Notes under the pieces: model-generated
What the model was told of the DNA's origin: nothing
Database searches by the model: none
What the model saw: only the letters and a program-made list of their open reading frames with translations
Translations under genes and position numbers: made by a program
In this document: piece by piece, positions 34,720 to 42,971 of the stretch
Layout of the letters: each line of letters opens with the position of its first letter
How positions within the stretch are numbered: the stretch's first letter is position 1
NCBI GenBank assembly: GCA_019694465.1
Contig: JAIBBV010000031.1
Location: 1 to 43,041 of the forward strand
From: Oligoflexia bacterium
GTDB lineage: Bacteria > Bdellovibrionota_C > UBA2361 > JAFLCA01
Length of the DNA stretch: 43,041 bases
Direction: 5' to 3'

Positions 34720-35430
34720 ATGAGCACCAAGAACGACGCACCAGTCAAAATCGGACGTTGGAAAAACCAATATATCGATCTAGTCGCACAGTGCGAAGAG
34801 TATATTATCTCCTTCCCCAATCGCGGCATTCCTGAAGATGCACGCGCACGCTTTCTTAGCGAAACAGAGAATTGGCCCCGTATCGTGGTTGAAATTGGAA
34901 GTGGCTCAGGTGGTCATATTATTGAACAAGCGGCACTCGCCCCAGAGGTACTACATATAGGCATAGAGCTACGTTTTAAGCGCGCTTTCAAAACTGCTGA
35001 GAAGGCACAGAAGCGTGGACTTACAAACGTCAGGCTGCTACGTGCAAATGCCAGAATACTTCCTGAGATATGTAGCCCAGGGCGCCTAGATGGCGTTTAT
35101 GTTAATTTTCCAGACCCATGGGACAAAAAGCGCTGGTTAAAGAATCGCATCCTTAACCCTGAGTTTTTAGAGCAACTACATGGCCTATTAAGCCCCCAAG
35201 GCTACTTGTCATATAAAAGTGACCATCAAGGGTACTTTGCTGAAACCTTGTCTCAACTAGAAAAGTCTGGGAAATGGCATATTTTGCATAAGACTACGGA
35301 TCTGTATTCCAGTGAGCTGCTGAGTCGAAATGTCCCCTCAGAGTTTGAACTCCTATTTAAAAGCAAAAAGATTCCAATAGGTTACCTACTCGCACAAAAA
35401 ATTGGAGCGATTTCAATTCCTGACGTATAA
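34720..35430 (+). CDS. trmB: tRNA (guanine-N7)-methyltransferase
   Basis: TrmB methylates G46 in the variable loop of many tRNAs with S-adenosylmethionine. The SAM motif is VVEIGSGSGGHIIEQA, followed by HIGIELRFKRAFKTAEKA. The family signature VYVNFPDPWDKKRW and the C-terminal SEFELLFKSKKIPIGYLL are present. With ATG 34720 the length is 236 residues, normal for the family. The N-terminus upstream of this ATG is open but does not resemble TrmB, and it lies antisense to the methyltransferase-like gene. There is a weak GTGAG before the start. Confidence 0.92.
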   Translation: MSTKNDAPVKIGRWKNQYIDLVAQCEEYIISFPNRGIPEDARARFLSETENWPRIVVEIGSGSGGHIIEQAALAPEVLHIGIELRFKRAFKTAEKAQKRGLTNVRLLRANARILPEICSPGRLDGVYVNFPDPWDKKRWLKNRILNPEFLEQLHGLLSPQGYLSYKSDHQGYFAETLSQLEKSGKWHILHKTTDLYSSELLSRNVPSEFELLFKSKKIPIGYLLAQKIGAISIPDV

Positions 35431-35589
35431 TTTTTGTATGGCCGTTGGGGACAAATTATTACAATTCCCTGTCGGAATATTGGCATCTCTAAGGTACTAA
35501 CAGCGCTGCTGACCGTTTTGGAAGTTGCGTATATTGGTGCCGGCATTGAGAGCCGGTTTTGTAGTCTGGTTTTTGAACAAGGTGTGGCA

Positions 35590-35775
35590 ATGAAGACTCC
35601 TACCCAATCCTCCTCTCCTGAAATGATTCAAACAACAATCGGCGACTTAATTGAGGCTGTTACGCAAATCGCCCTCGAAGCCGGAAAGACTGAGCAGGAA
35701 GGCTATCGCCTCGCTTCATTGACGCTGGAAAAGATTTTCTTGAAGAACCGCAAAGAAGTAAAAATTGTTAATTAA
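35590..35775 (+). CDS. Small conserved-looking protein (61 aa)
   Basis: The 61-residue product reads TTIGDLIEAVTQIALEAGK and ends LASLTLEKIFLKNRKEV. It is predicted to be two amphipathic helices with a basic end, and is soluble. ATG 35590 has AAGGTG five to six bases upstream; the open frame extends back to 35434, but that part is hydrophobic and has no ribosome site. I recall similar short proteins in delta-type genomes but cannot name a family. It follows trmB on the same strand. Confidence 0.6.
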   Translation: MKTPTQSSSPEMIQTTIGDLIEAVTQIALEAGKTEQEGYRLASLTLEKIFLKNRKEVKIVN

Positions 35776-35819
35776 TGCGTTAAACGACAGAGGTCTCTGC
35801 TAGAGATTGTCTGTTGAAG

Positions 35820-35854
35820 CGAAGTATGCCCCTAATTTGTAGGGGATTGCTTCG
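35820..35854. repeat. Hairpin after the 61-aa gene
   Basis: CGAAG-tatg-CCCCTA pairs with TAGGGG-attg-CTTCG around ATTTG. No T-run follows. Its right arm runs into the interspersed repeat at 35845-35924, so it may be part of that element. Confidence 0.45.
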
Positions 35855-35924
35855 TCGATTTGCACGTCGTGCACCCCTCTTCGTCATCGCGAGGAGGGGT
35901 ACGCAGCAGAACAAGGAAGCAATC
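35845..35924. repeat. Interspersed palindromic repeat of the GTCATTGCGAGGAG type
   Basis: The ends GATTGCTTC and GAAGCAATC are perfect inverted repeats 80 bases apart. Inside are TTCGTCG, TGCAC-gtc-GTGCA and CGTCATCGCGAGGAG, with ACCCCTC and GAGGGGT as a further stem. This closely follows a repeat seen in many unrelated bacterial genomes, whose core reads CGTCATTGCGAGG and then GAAGCAATC. It is non-coding and lies between two convergent genes. Only one copy is seen in the window. Confidence 0.7.
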
Positions 35925-35955
35925 TTCACCTAATTGCAAACCAACCACGATTACC

Positions 35956-37050
35956 TTAGGCAATCATCCATCCCTGCTTGGCCAAGTTGCGGTAGGAGAA
36001 AATTATTGGACTAGCCTTGAGGTTACGGGCCAGTTTCAACTGGCGCTCCAAATTGGATTTTTCACTTAAAAGATAACAACCAACGCCAGCCATCAGCTTA
36101 GATTTTTTTGACTCAAAGGCCTTGGCTTGCCTGACTAACTGCTCAAAATGTTCGTCATCAGCCGTGTAGCTCATGAGGCAAATGCAATTCACCTCATCAT
36201 TAGAGAGCCAACTACGCCAATTCTGAAAAGCAGTATAAAATGCCCGCTCCGGCCAGGGCATAGCTGCAACGCTTAAGTCCCGCTTGACGCCTATTATTTG
36301 GCGGAATTCCCCCAAATATCTGCTAACTGCAGCACGCCGAAACCTATCCCACGCAAGCGCTAGATCGTCACTGCGCGGCACAAGCTTGCCCTGCTTACGC
36401 AAAAATGGCTCTGAATCCTGGGTCGCTAAGGCAAAAGCCTGCAAACTTTTAGGCTGATAACCAAAATCGACTCCATGCGACACACGCGCAGATGGCTTTA
36501 GCGGAAGCATGTATGGATAACGCATGTAATCCAGATGCAATCCCGCCAGGGCTGGGAACTGCTGAAATAACTCCCCTACCACAGCCATTAAGTAGTCGTG
36601 CACGCCTGTATGCAACGGATCAAGCCAATACTTAGGCGCATCCAAGACGAATTCGTGTTCCTCTGCGCACGAATGCTGCTCTACACTTTTCCCTGTGCAG
36701 TCTAGCTGCAGCGCTTCAGCCCCAAGCTTTTGCAGGATGGGAGCCTTGGCGTTAGCCCCTAAATTAAAAACATTGATCCAAGCATGCACTCTAATTCCAT
36801 GCGCATCGCAGTACTGAAGAGTTAAATCGAGTGGGGAGTAGCCTTGGGAAGCAGCTGTGGTAAATGGCTCAGGGTCAGCATGTCGCGAGTTGAACCAAGT
36901 CTTACCTTCTCGATACACTTGAAAGAATAGGTCAGTAACTCCAAAATCTGTACACTGTCGCAAGGCACGCTCTAGGGCACTACGGGACAGTAGTGCTGCC
37001 CCCTCACCGCTAGCTTCCATCCAGAGGCCAAATTCCGCTTGGCTAGACAT
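35956..37050 (-). CDS. GHL10-like (glycosyl hydrolase-like, DUF187 type) protein
   Basis: This 364-residue protein has the (beta/alpha)8 layout of the GHL10 family. FGVTDLFFQVYREGKTWFNS is strand and loop 1. AHGIRVHAWINVFNLG is the typical second block. LAGLHLDYMRYPY carries the candidate acidic catalytic or binding residues. SVAAMPWPERAF and VNCICLMSYTADD complete the barrel. Most GHL10 proteins are secreted or lipoproteins acting on cell-wall or surface glycans; this one has no signal peptide, which is unusual. There is no ribosome site before ATG 37050. It is divergent from the exporter operon. Confidence 0.82.
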   Translation of the reverse strand: MSSQAEFGLWMEASGEGAALLSRSALERALRQCTDFGVTDLFFQVYREGKTWFNSRHADPEPFTTAASQGYSPLDLTLQYCDAHGIRVHAWINVFNLGANAKAPILQKLGAEALQLDCTGKSVEQHSCAEEHEFVLDAPKYWLDPLHTGVHDYLMAVVGELFQQFPALAGLHLDYMRYPYMLPLKPSARVSHGVDFGYQPKSLQAFALATQDSEPFLRKQGKLVPRSDDLALAWDRFRRAAVSRYLGEFRQIIGVKRDLSVAAMPWPERAFYTAFQNWRSWLSNDEVNCICLMSYTADDEHFEQLVRQAKAFESKKSKLMAGVGCYLLSEKSNLERQLKLARNLKASPIIFSYRNLAKQGWMIA

Positions 37051-37129
37051 ATAACATGCTGATATTATTTGCCATTATTTAACGATCTCTACGTTTCTGC
37101 GAACACATAGTCGTCATCAAATAGATAGC

Positions 37130-37837
37130 ATGCCCAACAATCCACGCCATCGAGATATAGCACTAGCCATCACGCTGCTTATAGTCAGCTTAAGCAGCTC
37201 CGTCTTGGCCTACGCCGGTATATTACGAATCGAGAGGCCAGAATTTGTATTCCTTAGCGGGCTTAGTCTTGGCGAGCAGTCCGCGAACATTCGACAGAGC
37301 GAAAAATGTATCGGCTCACTTAAAACAACGATAGCTCATGACTCAACTTACCAGCTTCATGCTAGTGGCGACTTGCGCGGCTCTTATGGTGGCAAAGTTG
37401 CGAATGCGGCTATTGCGGTACACGGCTTTTTCAATCCGTTAGGTCAGCTAAGCGATGCTACCATCACCTTAACTGGCCCAGAATCAAAGATCGAAATATA
37501 CGCGCGCGAGACAAACCCGATAAAGATTCGCATTCAAGTTAACGTTCGTAACCACGTTTTTGAACAAAAGCTAGATATTCCGGGTCCACTGGTAATCAAA
37601 AAATCAGGACCACACTTTCAGCTTGAATATGCACACCTGCCATCCTCACAACATTCTCTGCTCCGAACAATTTCATCTGCGCTACCGAGCGAGGTCAGCT
37701 TTCATATTCTGGCTGAACCTGGAGTGACATGCGACAATACAGAAGCGCTAGAACTATCCCCGATTGTAACAAGCCTACGCTCACTTCTTTTGCCGTTTAG
37801 CAGTTTTATCCCTGGAATCGAGGAGCTCTCAAAATGA
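37130..37837 (+). CDS. Membrane-anchored extracytoplasmic protein, first gene of an ABC exporter operon
   Basis: This 235-residue protein has one N-terminal hydrophobic segment (residues about 9-31, DIALAITLLIVSLSSSVLAY), a signal anchor or signal peptide. The remainder is beta-rich and extracytoplasmic (TYQLHASGDLRGSYGGKVA, DATITLTGPESKIEIYA, IRIQVNVRNHVFEQKLDIP), with two cysteines. I do not recognise the family. Its stop overlaps the ATPase start by four bases (ATGA), so it is translated together with the exporter and probably works with it. No ribosome site precedes ATG 37130. Confidence 0.68.
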   Translation: MPNNPRHRDIALAITLLIVSLSSSVLAYAGILRIERPEFVFLSGLSLGEQSANIRQSEKCIGSLKTTIAHDSTYQLHASGDLRGSYGGKVANAAIAVHGFFNPLGQLSDATITLTGPESKIEIYARETNPIKIRIQVNVRNHVFEQKLDIPGPLVIKKSGPHFQLEYAHLPSSQHSLLRTISSALPSEVSFHILAEPGVTCDNTEALELSPIVTSLRSLLLPFSSFIPGIEELSK

Positions 37838-38577
37838 TTGAGATCTGCGGAGTAACCAAAGAGTATGGTAGCTTCCGCGCCGTAAATGACATTTCATTTC
37901 GCGTGGAGCAGGGCGAGATTTTTGGATTTCTTGGAGTTAACGGCGCCGGCAAGACAACTACATTGAAGATGCTGGCGGGTATACTAAAACCCAGCAGTGG
38001 TAAGTTAAGAATATGTGGCTTCGATGTAATGGACGAACCGGAAAAAGCAAAGTCTGTCACCGGCTATATTCCCGACCGCCCCTATTTGTATAACAAACTT
38101 ACGGGCAGAGAGTTTCTGTACTTTGTGGCTGACCTTTACAATGTCCCCCTCAAAAAGGCTAACCAGCGCATTGATGAATTGCTCGCTGAGTACAAACTGC
38201 GAGAATGGGAAGATGAGCTAATCGAGAGTTATTCGCACGGGATGAAACAACGCGTTGCGACTTGTGCCGCGCTTATACATGAACCACGCGTACTAATTGT
38301 CGATGAGCCCATGGTTGGTCTCGATCCACACGGCGCAAAGCTCCTCAAAGACGCCTTTCGCCGCTACGCCAAAGCAGGCATGTCGATATTACTTTCGACA
38401 CATTCGTTAAATGTAGCTGAAGAGGTGGCCGATCGGCTTGCCATTATTCATCGTGGAAACATTGTAGCTTCTGGCACCCTACACGACATTCGCCGTCAAG
38501 CTGGCACATTCGAACAAGGCCTGGAAGAGATGTTTCTGCAAATTACCGCTAGCCTCTCACAAGCAGAATACACATGA
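37834..38577 (+). CDS. ABC transporter ATP-binding protein (ABC-2 exporter type)
   Basis: This 247-residue ATPase has all motifs: Walker A GVNGAGKTTTLKML, Q-loop region TGYIPDRPYLYNKLTG, signature YSHGMKQR, Walker B VLIVDEPMVGLDP and switch STHSLNVAEE. The signature begins SHGM instead of SGGQ, a variation common in ABC-2 type exporters. The IPDRP stretch resembles multidrug and heavy-metabolite exporters of the CcmA/YhaQ group. It overlaps the genes on both sides by four bases each. The substrate is unknown. Confidence 0.92.
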   Translation: MIEICGVTKEYGSFRAVNDISFRVEQGEIFGFLGVNGAGKTTTLKMLAGILKPSSGKLRICGFDVMDEPEKAKSVTGYIPDRPYLYNKLTGREFLYFVADLYNVPLKKANQRIDELLAEYKLREWEDELIESYSHGMKQRVATCAALIHEPRVLIVDEPMVGLDPHGAKLLKDAFRRYAKAGMSILLSTHSLNVAEEVADRLAIIHRGNIVASGTLHDIRRQAGTFEQGLEEMFLQITASLSQAEYT

Positions 38578-40280
38578 TCTTTCCCATCGTCCTTCAGCCA
38601 AAACTAATCGCAGTTCGAGCGCGTTGGCGTGAGAACCTACGTCGCCGCACACAGCTTGGCCGCGATATATTCCTAATCGCGTTTTCAATCGCCGTAATGT
38701 TCAGCATCTTCCAAGGCACGCTGACCATGATCGAAAAAATCAACGCCAATACGCACCTGGCTTATATGCCCCCGTCGCTTCCATTAGGTCTGATTCTACT
38801 ATTTCTGCTAGCGATGCTATTTTTCTCCAACTGCATTTCAGCACTGGGGGCCTTCTTTTTGGGCAAAGATTTAGATTTAATTTTAGCCTCTCCGCTAAGT
38901 CCTACGCGCTTCTTTTGGGGCAAACTAACGGAGATAGCGCTTAGCTCTTCTTGGATGGCTCTTATTTTCGGCGCCCCCGCTATCTTAGCGTTTGCAGTTT
39001 GGTATCAAGCTTCAGCGTTTTTTTGGCTAACGCTGCTGGTGAGTTTACTACCCTACTTTCTCATTCCTAGCGCTCTTTCAATCATTCTAGTTACTGCTTT
39101 TACAGTATTCGTACCGGCCAATCGAACACGCGAGGTACTACTGGTAATATTTGCGCTTGTATTGCTGGCGATCTACATGGTGGGCAAGCTACTCACACCG
39201 GAAAATGCCAGCTTTAACAATGTAAATGACCTACTACGAATGGTGTCAATTCTTTCACTACCAAATACCACATGGGTACCTTCGTATTGGTGTGCCACTG
39301 TACTCTCTGAAGTCCTAAGCCCTTCCGGCAAGAATTGGTGGCCATACTTAGGGTTGCAGTACTCAGTAATGACCGCTTTAATAAGCGCTGCCTATGTTCT
39401 GTTTCGCACTTGTCACTTTGCAGCCTTTTCACGCGCTAAGGACAACCGCCAAACACTTCGCCTGTCGAGCAAGACTTCACAGTTTATCTGGGTTGCCATC
39501 ACGCCCTTTATTCCACCACCATATCGGGCCATCATCGCTAAAGAGTTTAAGGTTTTCGCGCGTGATATGACGCAAGCAGTACAGCTTTTGCTTCTGCTGG
39601 GCTTAACAATCATCTACCTTTACAATTTTCGCGTACTTCATGCCGTCGGGGACTTGCCTGAGAATAGTCGTGTTTGGTGGCAAGGCTTCCTAGTTGCCTC
39701 AAACCTAGCCATGGGCGCATTCGTTATCACAGCCGTTTGCACACGATTCGTCTTCCCATCTGTCTCGCTTGAGGGACAGTCCTTTTGGATTCTACAAACA
39801 GCTCCGCTTAGTATTCGCGATATCCTACGCGCTAAATTTTGGTGCTGGTTTATACCGGTTTCCTCTATATCAAGCGTAATCTTTGCCTCGGGCGCACTCG
39901 CTATAAATGCTGAGCCTCACGTGGTGCTGATTAACGCGCTTTCTAGCTGGATTGTGTGTTACGGCATTGTGGGCATTGCAACAGGGCTGGGGGCGCTATT
40001 CGCAAATTTCGAGTGGGAACATCCATCACAACTTGCAGCAAGCTTCGGAAGCTTGATCTTTATGTTGTGCGCCACTCTGCATATAGGCCTGAACCTAATA
40101 CCTTCCGGGACTCTTATTTTCCTGCGCACGCTAAGACTTTCAGGCTATGAGTTCTCTGATCTGCAGTGGTATAGCGCAGTATTTTGTGCAGCCGCCCTTC
40201 TTTCCTATCTTAACTACGCGGCTACGCGCTGGGCGCTTACAATCGGCGAAAATGCCTTAAAACAGCGCATGCAGCGCTAA
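38574..40280 (+). CDS. ABC exporter permease (large, two-half type)
   Basis: This 568-residue membrane protein has at least a dozen hydrophobic segments in two sets, roughly residues 30-290 and 325-560. Both halves carry a conserved short block: LGKDLDLILASPLSPTRFFWG in the first, SLEGQSFWILQTAPLSIRD in the second. Together they suggest an internally duplicated ABC-2-like permease that works with the preceding ATPase. It begins inside the end of the ATPase gene (ATGA overlap). It ends six bases before the stop of the convergent LolB-like lipoprotein gene. The substrate is unknown. Confidence 0.82.
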   Translation: MIFPIVLQPKLIAVRARWRENLRRRTQLGRDIFLIAFSIAVMFSIFQGTLTMIEKINANTHLAYMPPSLPLGLILLFLLAMLFFSNCISALGAFFLGKDLDLILASPLSPTRFFWGKLTEIALSSSWMALIFGAPAILAFAVWYQASAFFWLTLLVSLLPYFLIPSALSIILVTAFTVFVPANRTREVLLVIFALVLLAIYMVGKLLTPENASFNNVNDLLRMVSILSLPNTTWVPSYWCATVLSEVLSPSGKNWWPYLGLQYSVMTALISAAYVLFRTCHFAAFSRAKDNRQTLRLSSKTSQFIWVAITPFIPPPYRAIIAKEFKVFARDMTQAVQLLLLLGLTIIYLYNFRVLHAVGDLPENSRVWWQGFLVASNLAMGAFVITAVCTRFVFPSVSLEGQSFWILQTAPLSIRDILRAKFWCWFIPVSSISSVIFASGALAINAEPHVVLINALSSWIVCYGIVGIATGLGALFANFEWEHPSQLAASFGSLIFMLCATLHIGLNLIPSGTLIFLRTLRLSGYEFSDLQWYSAVFCAAALLSYLNYAATRWALTIGENALKQRMQR

Positions 40281-40286
40281 GCAGCT

Positions 40287-41084
40287 CTAGAAACTTGTTC
40301 GGCTGTAATCGGCTGGAATTTGAACTTGAAATAACCCATCTTTGGGAGTCGCCTCGAGGTTACTACCTACAAGCTCAAGCTCCAATGTTGCGTCGTCTGA
40401 AAGCAGATGAAACGTGACATGGCGAGGGATGCTCGCCTGCTGCAAATCTGTAAATTCGCCAAATTGAACTTCCAGTGCTGGATAGTCACGAAACTGATCA
40501 ATAAACTGAATGGCTCGAAGCCGTGACGCTACAGTATCTACCTCAGCGCGCGTAAGCCCATCAGCTGCTACTAGCAATAAACCCTCACCACGCTGGCCGC
40601 CTGTTACATCAGCCTTGCGCAAACTTAGCGGCAGTCTACCGCTAACAACATGCAAAAGGTCTCCAATGTCGAGTGGCACGTGCAGAGCTCGCACTATCGC
40701 GGCGCGCGTATCGCTAGACTCCGCAAAAGTCTTTGCTTGAGTATCCAATAACATGACTTGCCCATTATTATAGGCGAGTAGGGCTAGTGCATAAGCTCCA
40801 TTGACTGGCAAAGTCTCAAGCCGCACGCGTGAATTACCCTGAAATACAAGGGCATAACGAAACCCCAGCACCTCATGCCCATGTGTAAGTTTGGCCCGAT
40901 ACAACAAACGCCCAAATGGTATGTCCGGATTGCTAGTACGTATGGCTTCTTGATAGCTACGCACCGTAGCACTCTCAACAAAATGTCCCTGTGGACGCCA
41001 AACTGCAATAGGAGCACAGGCCACAAGCGCAAACCACAAACTTGCAATCAAAATCTGCCGCAGTACCATGCCGGGCAAGTTCAT
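40287..41084 (-). CDS. LolB / DUF4292-like outer-membrane lipoprotein
   Basis: A signal sequence with lipobox ALVAC (Cys23) precedes a domain of about 240 residues. The strand pattern LLYRAKLTHGHEVLGFRYALV, NSRVRLETLPVNGAYALALLA and GQVMLLDTQAKTF is like the half-barrel of the LolB/LolA superfamily. LolB inserts lipoproteins in the outer membrane; DUF4292-type relatives have no proven role. ATG 41084 is preferred, eight bases after the stop of the TPR gene, over GTG 41120, which would overlap it. It is the second gene of the TPR-lipoprotein operon. Confidence 0.72.
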   Translation of the reverse strand: MNLPGMVLRQILIASLWFALVACAPIAVWRPQGHFVESATVRSYQEAIRTSNPDIPFGRLLYRAKLTHGHEVLGFRYALVFQGNSRVRLETLPVNGAYALALLAYNNGQVMLLDTQAKTFAESSDTRAAIVRALHVPLDIGDLLHVVSGRLPLSLRKADVTGGQRGEGLLLVAADGLTRAEVDTVASRLRAIQFIDQFRDYPALEVQFGEFTDLQQASIPRHVTFHLLSDDATLELELVGSNLEATPKDGLFQVQIPADYSRTSF

Positions 41085-41091
41085 ATTGTTC

Positions 41092-42945
41092 TCACTGCTT
41101 TTTGGTATTGGTCTGCTCACGCTCTATAAGCTCGGCCAACTTTTTCTCAATGCGCGCCACAGCTTCGCGCTGTTCAGCATCCGAGGAATCGCGTCCATGC
41201 TCAATGGCTGAGCGATAGACTTCGATTGCTCGCTCCACTCGGTCGAGCATCACCAAGGCATCAGCGTAATGTTCAAGTATCACCACATCATCGCCCACAA
41301 TCGAGACAGCTCGTGATAAGGAAGCTTCTGCCTGCGAGTATTCGCCCCTTAAAAACTGAATATGCCCAAGCGTATCAAGATAGTAGCCGTCGTTGGGCCT
41401 ACTCTGGAGAGCGCGCTCAATAAGAGACAGAGCGCGATCTAAATCAAGCCGCTTTTCTGCTAGCCCATACGCAATGTAGTTAAGCGCATCAGGATGATTG
41501 GGGTTTAGCTGCAGAAGCTTCTCCATTTCAGCATCCGCGGCCTGCTGCTCACCCATGTCACGCAGTAACACGGCATAACTGAACAATAGCTTGTCGTTGT
41601 CTGGCTCTTGCGAGATAGCCTGTCGCATAAGCCCGGCCGCGTCTTTAAACTTCCTTTGATCGCGCAAAATCAGAACCAAATAGGCCAAGACATTCTTATC
41701 TTCAGGCGCTTCGCTATGCGCCTGACGTGCCGCCTGCTCGGCACCCTCAAGGTCGCCATCCTGACGCAAAACAAAAGCAGCAAAGGTTCTTGATTTTAAG
41801 AACAGTACGTCGTCTTGAGGAATTTTCAGTAGCTCCTGTACAGCTTCCTTACGACGCCCTGATCCGGCCAAAATATTGGCCGAATAAAAACGGGCTTGAG
41901 TATTATCCGGACTAAGCGCAAGCACCAATGAAAGCTCGCGTAGAGCTGGGCCAAAGTCTTTTCTGTCAAGCTGCAGCAGAGCTACCCGCAAATGCGAGTC
42001 TGGCACATTTTCAATATGCGCATTTTCAGCACTCAACTGACGCACAGAGTCACTCAGCGCCTGCTCGCCTTTGGCAAGTTGTTGAAGTAGGCGCTGAGCC
42101 AAGGAGTTTGTGGGCTCCTTTTCCAAAATTGCGCGACACACCTCACGCGCTTCCTTAAAACGTGCAGCTTTTAGCAGTATGCGCACTAATTCTAGGCCAA
42201 AACTGCTATTTGAGTTGTCAAGGCGCATAGCTTCACGCATAGAACGCTCAGCCTTATCAAACTGACCACGCTCTTCGTAAGCCCGCGATATAAAATAGTG
42301 CGCCATGGGGTCCTTCCCCGCGCGCTTCTCCAATTTCTCGTAGACGGCGAGCGCCGCACTTGGGTTTCCCCCACGCTCCAAACTCTTGGCCCATAGTACG
42401 TATGGATCCGGAACAACTTGAAGGATATTAGACTGAGCTGCCAATTCGTAGGCAACCTGCGCCTCACTCTCCCGGTTTAAAGCCTCAAGCACTCCTGCCC
42501 TAGTCAAAAGCAAACTGTAATCGGTTGGGGCGTTCAGCAAGGCTTTGTCGAGCTCACTTAGCGCTTTATCAAATTTCCCCTCACGAAGATAAAGATCGGC
42601 CAAGCTACCATTGAGAACTACGCTGGGAGCATCGCTTAGAGCACTAGCTCGCTCCAAATGCTTGGCGGCTGCCGCAACATCCTGATCCATCAAAGCCATC
42701 TGCCCAACCAAAAACTCGTACATAGCTTGCGAGCTACGCTGAGAAGCCGGGTCCATAGATGCATGCGGAGCCTGATTCACGGCTACTTGAAGCTGACTTG
42801 GCAGGATCACTTGTTTGATTGAACAAGCTGAAAGCGCGCCAATAGCCAGGGTGCTAAATAAGAACCGGAAACATGGAATGGATGAAGATCGTGCCAAGTG
42901 ACCCCAACGACCTATGAAACAAGCGCTTGAAAAACGCGAAGCCAT
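41092..42945 (-). CDS. TPR-repeat lipoprotein
   Basis: This 617-residue protein has a long signal sequence ending in lipobox ALSAC (Cys41). About a dozen or more tetratricopeptide repeats then fill residues 75-590; clear copies include YLREGKFDKALSELDKALL, RAYEERGQFDKAERSMREAM and LGHIQFLRGEYSQAEASLSR. TPR lipoproteins act as scaffolds in the outer membrane and periplasm. The C-terminus is charged and helical (EAVARIEKKLAELIERE). A strong GGGGGAG lies before ATG 42945. It is followed immediately by the LolB-like gene, a pairing that suggests joint work in lipoprotein or envelope handling (inference). Confidence 0.88.
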   Translation of the reverse strand: MASRFSSACFIGRWGHLARSSSIPCFRFLFSTLAIGALSACSIKQVILPSQLQVAVNQAPHASMDPASQRSSQAMYEFLVGQMALMDQDVAAAAKHLERASALSDAPSVVLNGSLADLYLREGKFDKALSELDKALLNAPTDYSLLLTRAGVLEALNRESEAQVAYELAAQSNILQVVPDPYVLWAKSLERGGNPSAALAVYEKLEKRAGKDPMAHYFISRAYEERGQFDKAERSMREAMRLDNSNSSFGLELVRILLKAARFKEAREVCRAILEKEPTNSLAQRLLQQLAKGEQALSDSVRQLSAENAHIENVPDSHLRVALLQLDRKDFGPALRELSLVLALSPDNTQARFYSANILAGSGRRKEAVQELLKIPQDDVLFLKSRTFAAFVLRQDGDLEGAEQAARQAHSEAPEDKNVLAYLVLILRDQRKFKDAAGLMRQAISQEPDNDKLLFSYAVLLRDMGEQQAADAEMEKLLQLNPNHPDALNYIAYGLAEKRLDLDRALSLIERALQSRPNDGYYLDTLGHIQFLRGEYSQAEASLSRAVSIVGDDVVILEHYADALVMLDRVERAIEVYRSAIEHGRDSSDAEQREAVARIEKKLAELIEREQTNTKKQ

Positions 42946-42971
42946 CAGGGCTCTCCCCCTCTGTTCAAACT

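Noticed and set aside
35434..35589. Upstream extension of the 61-residue protein
   Set aside because: The extra 52 residues are hydrophobic and start without a ribosome site, while ATG 35590 has AAGGTG properly placed.
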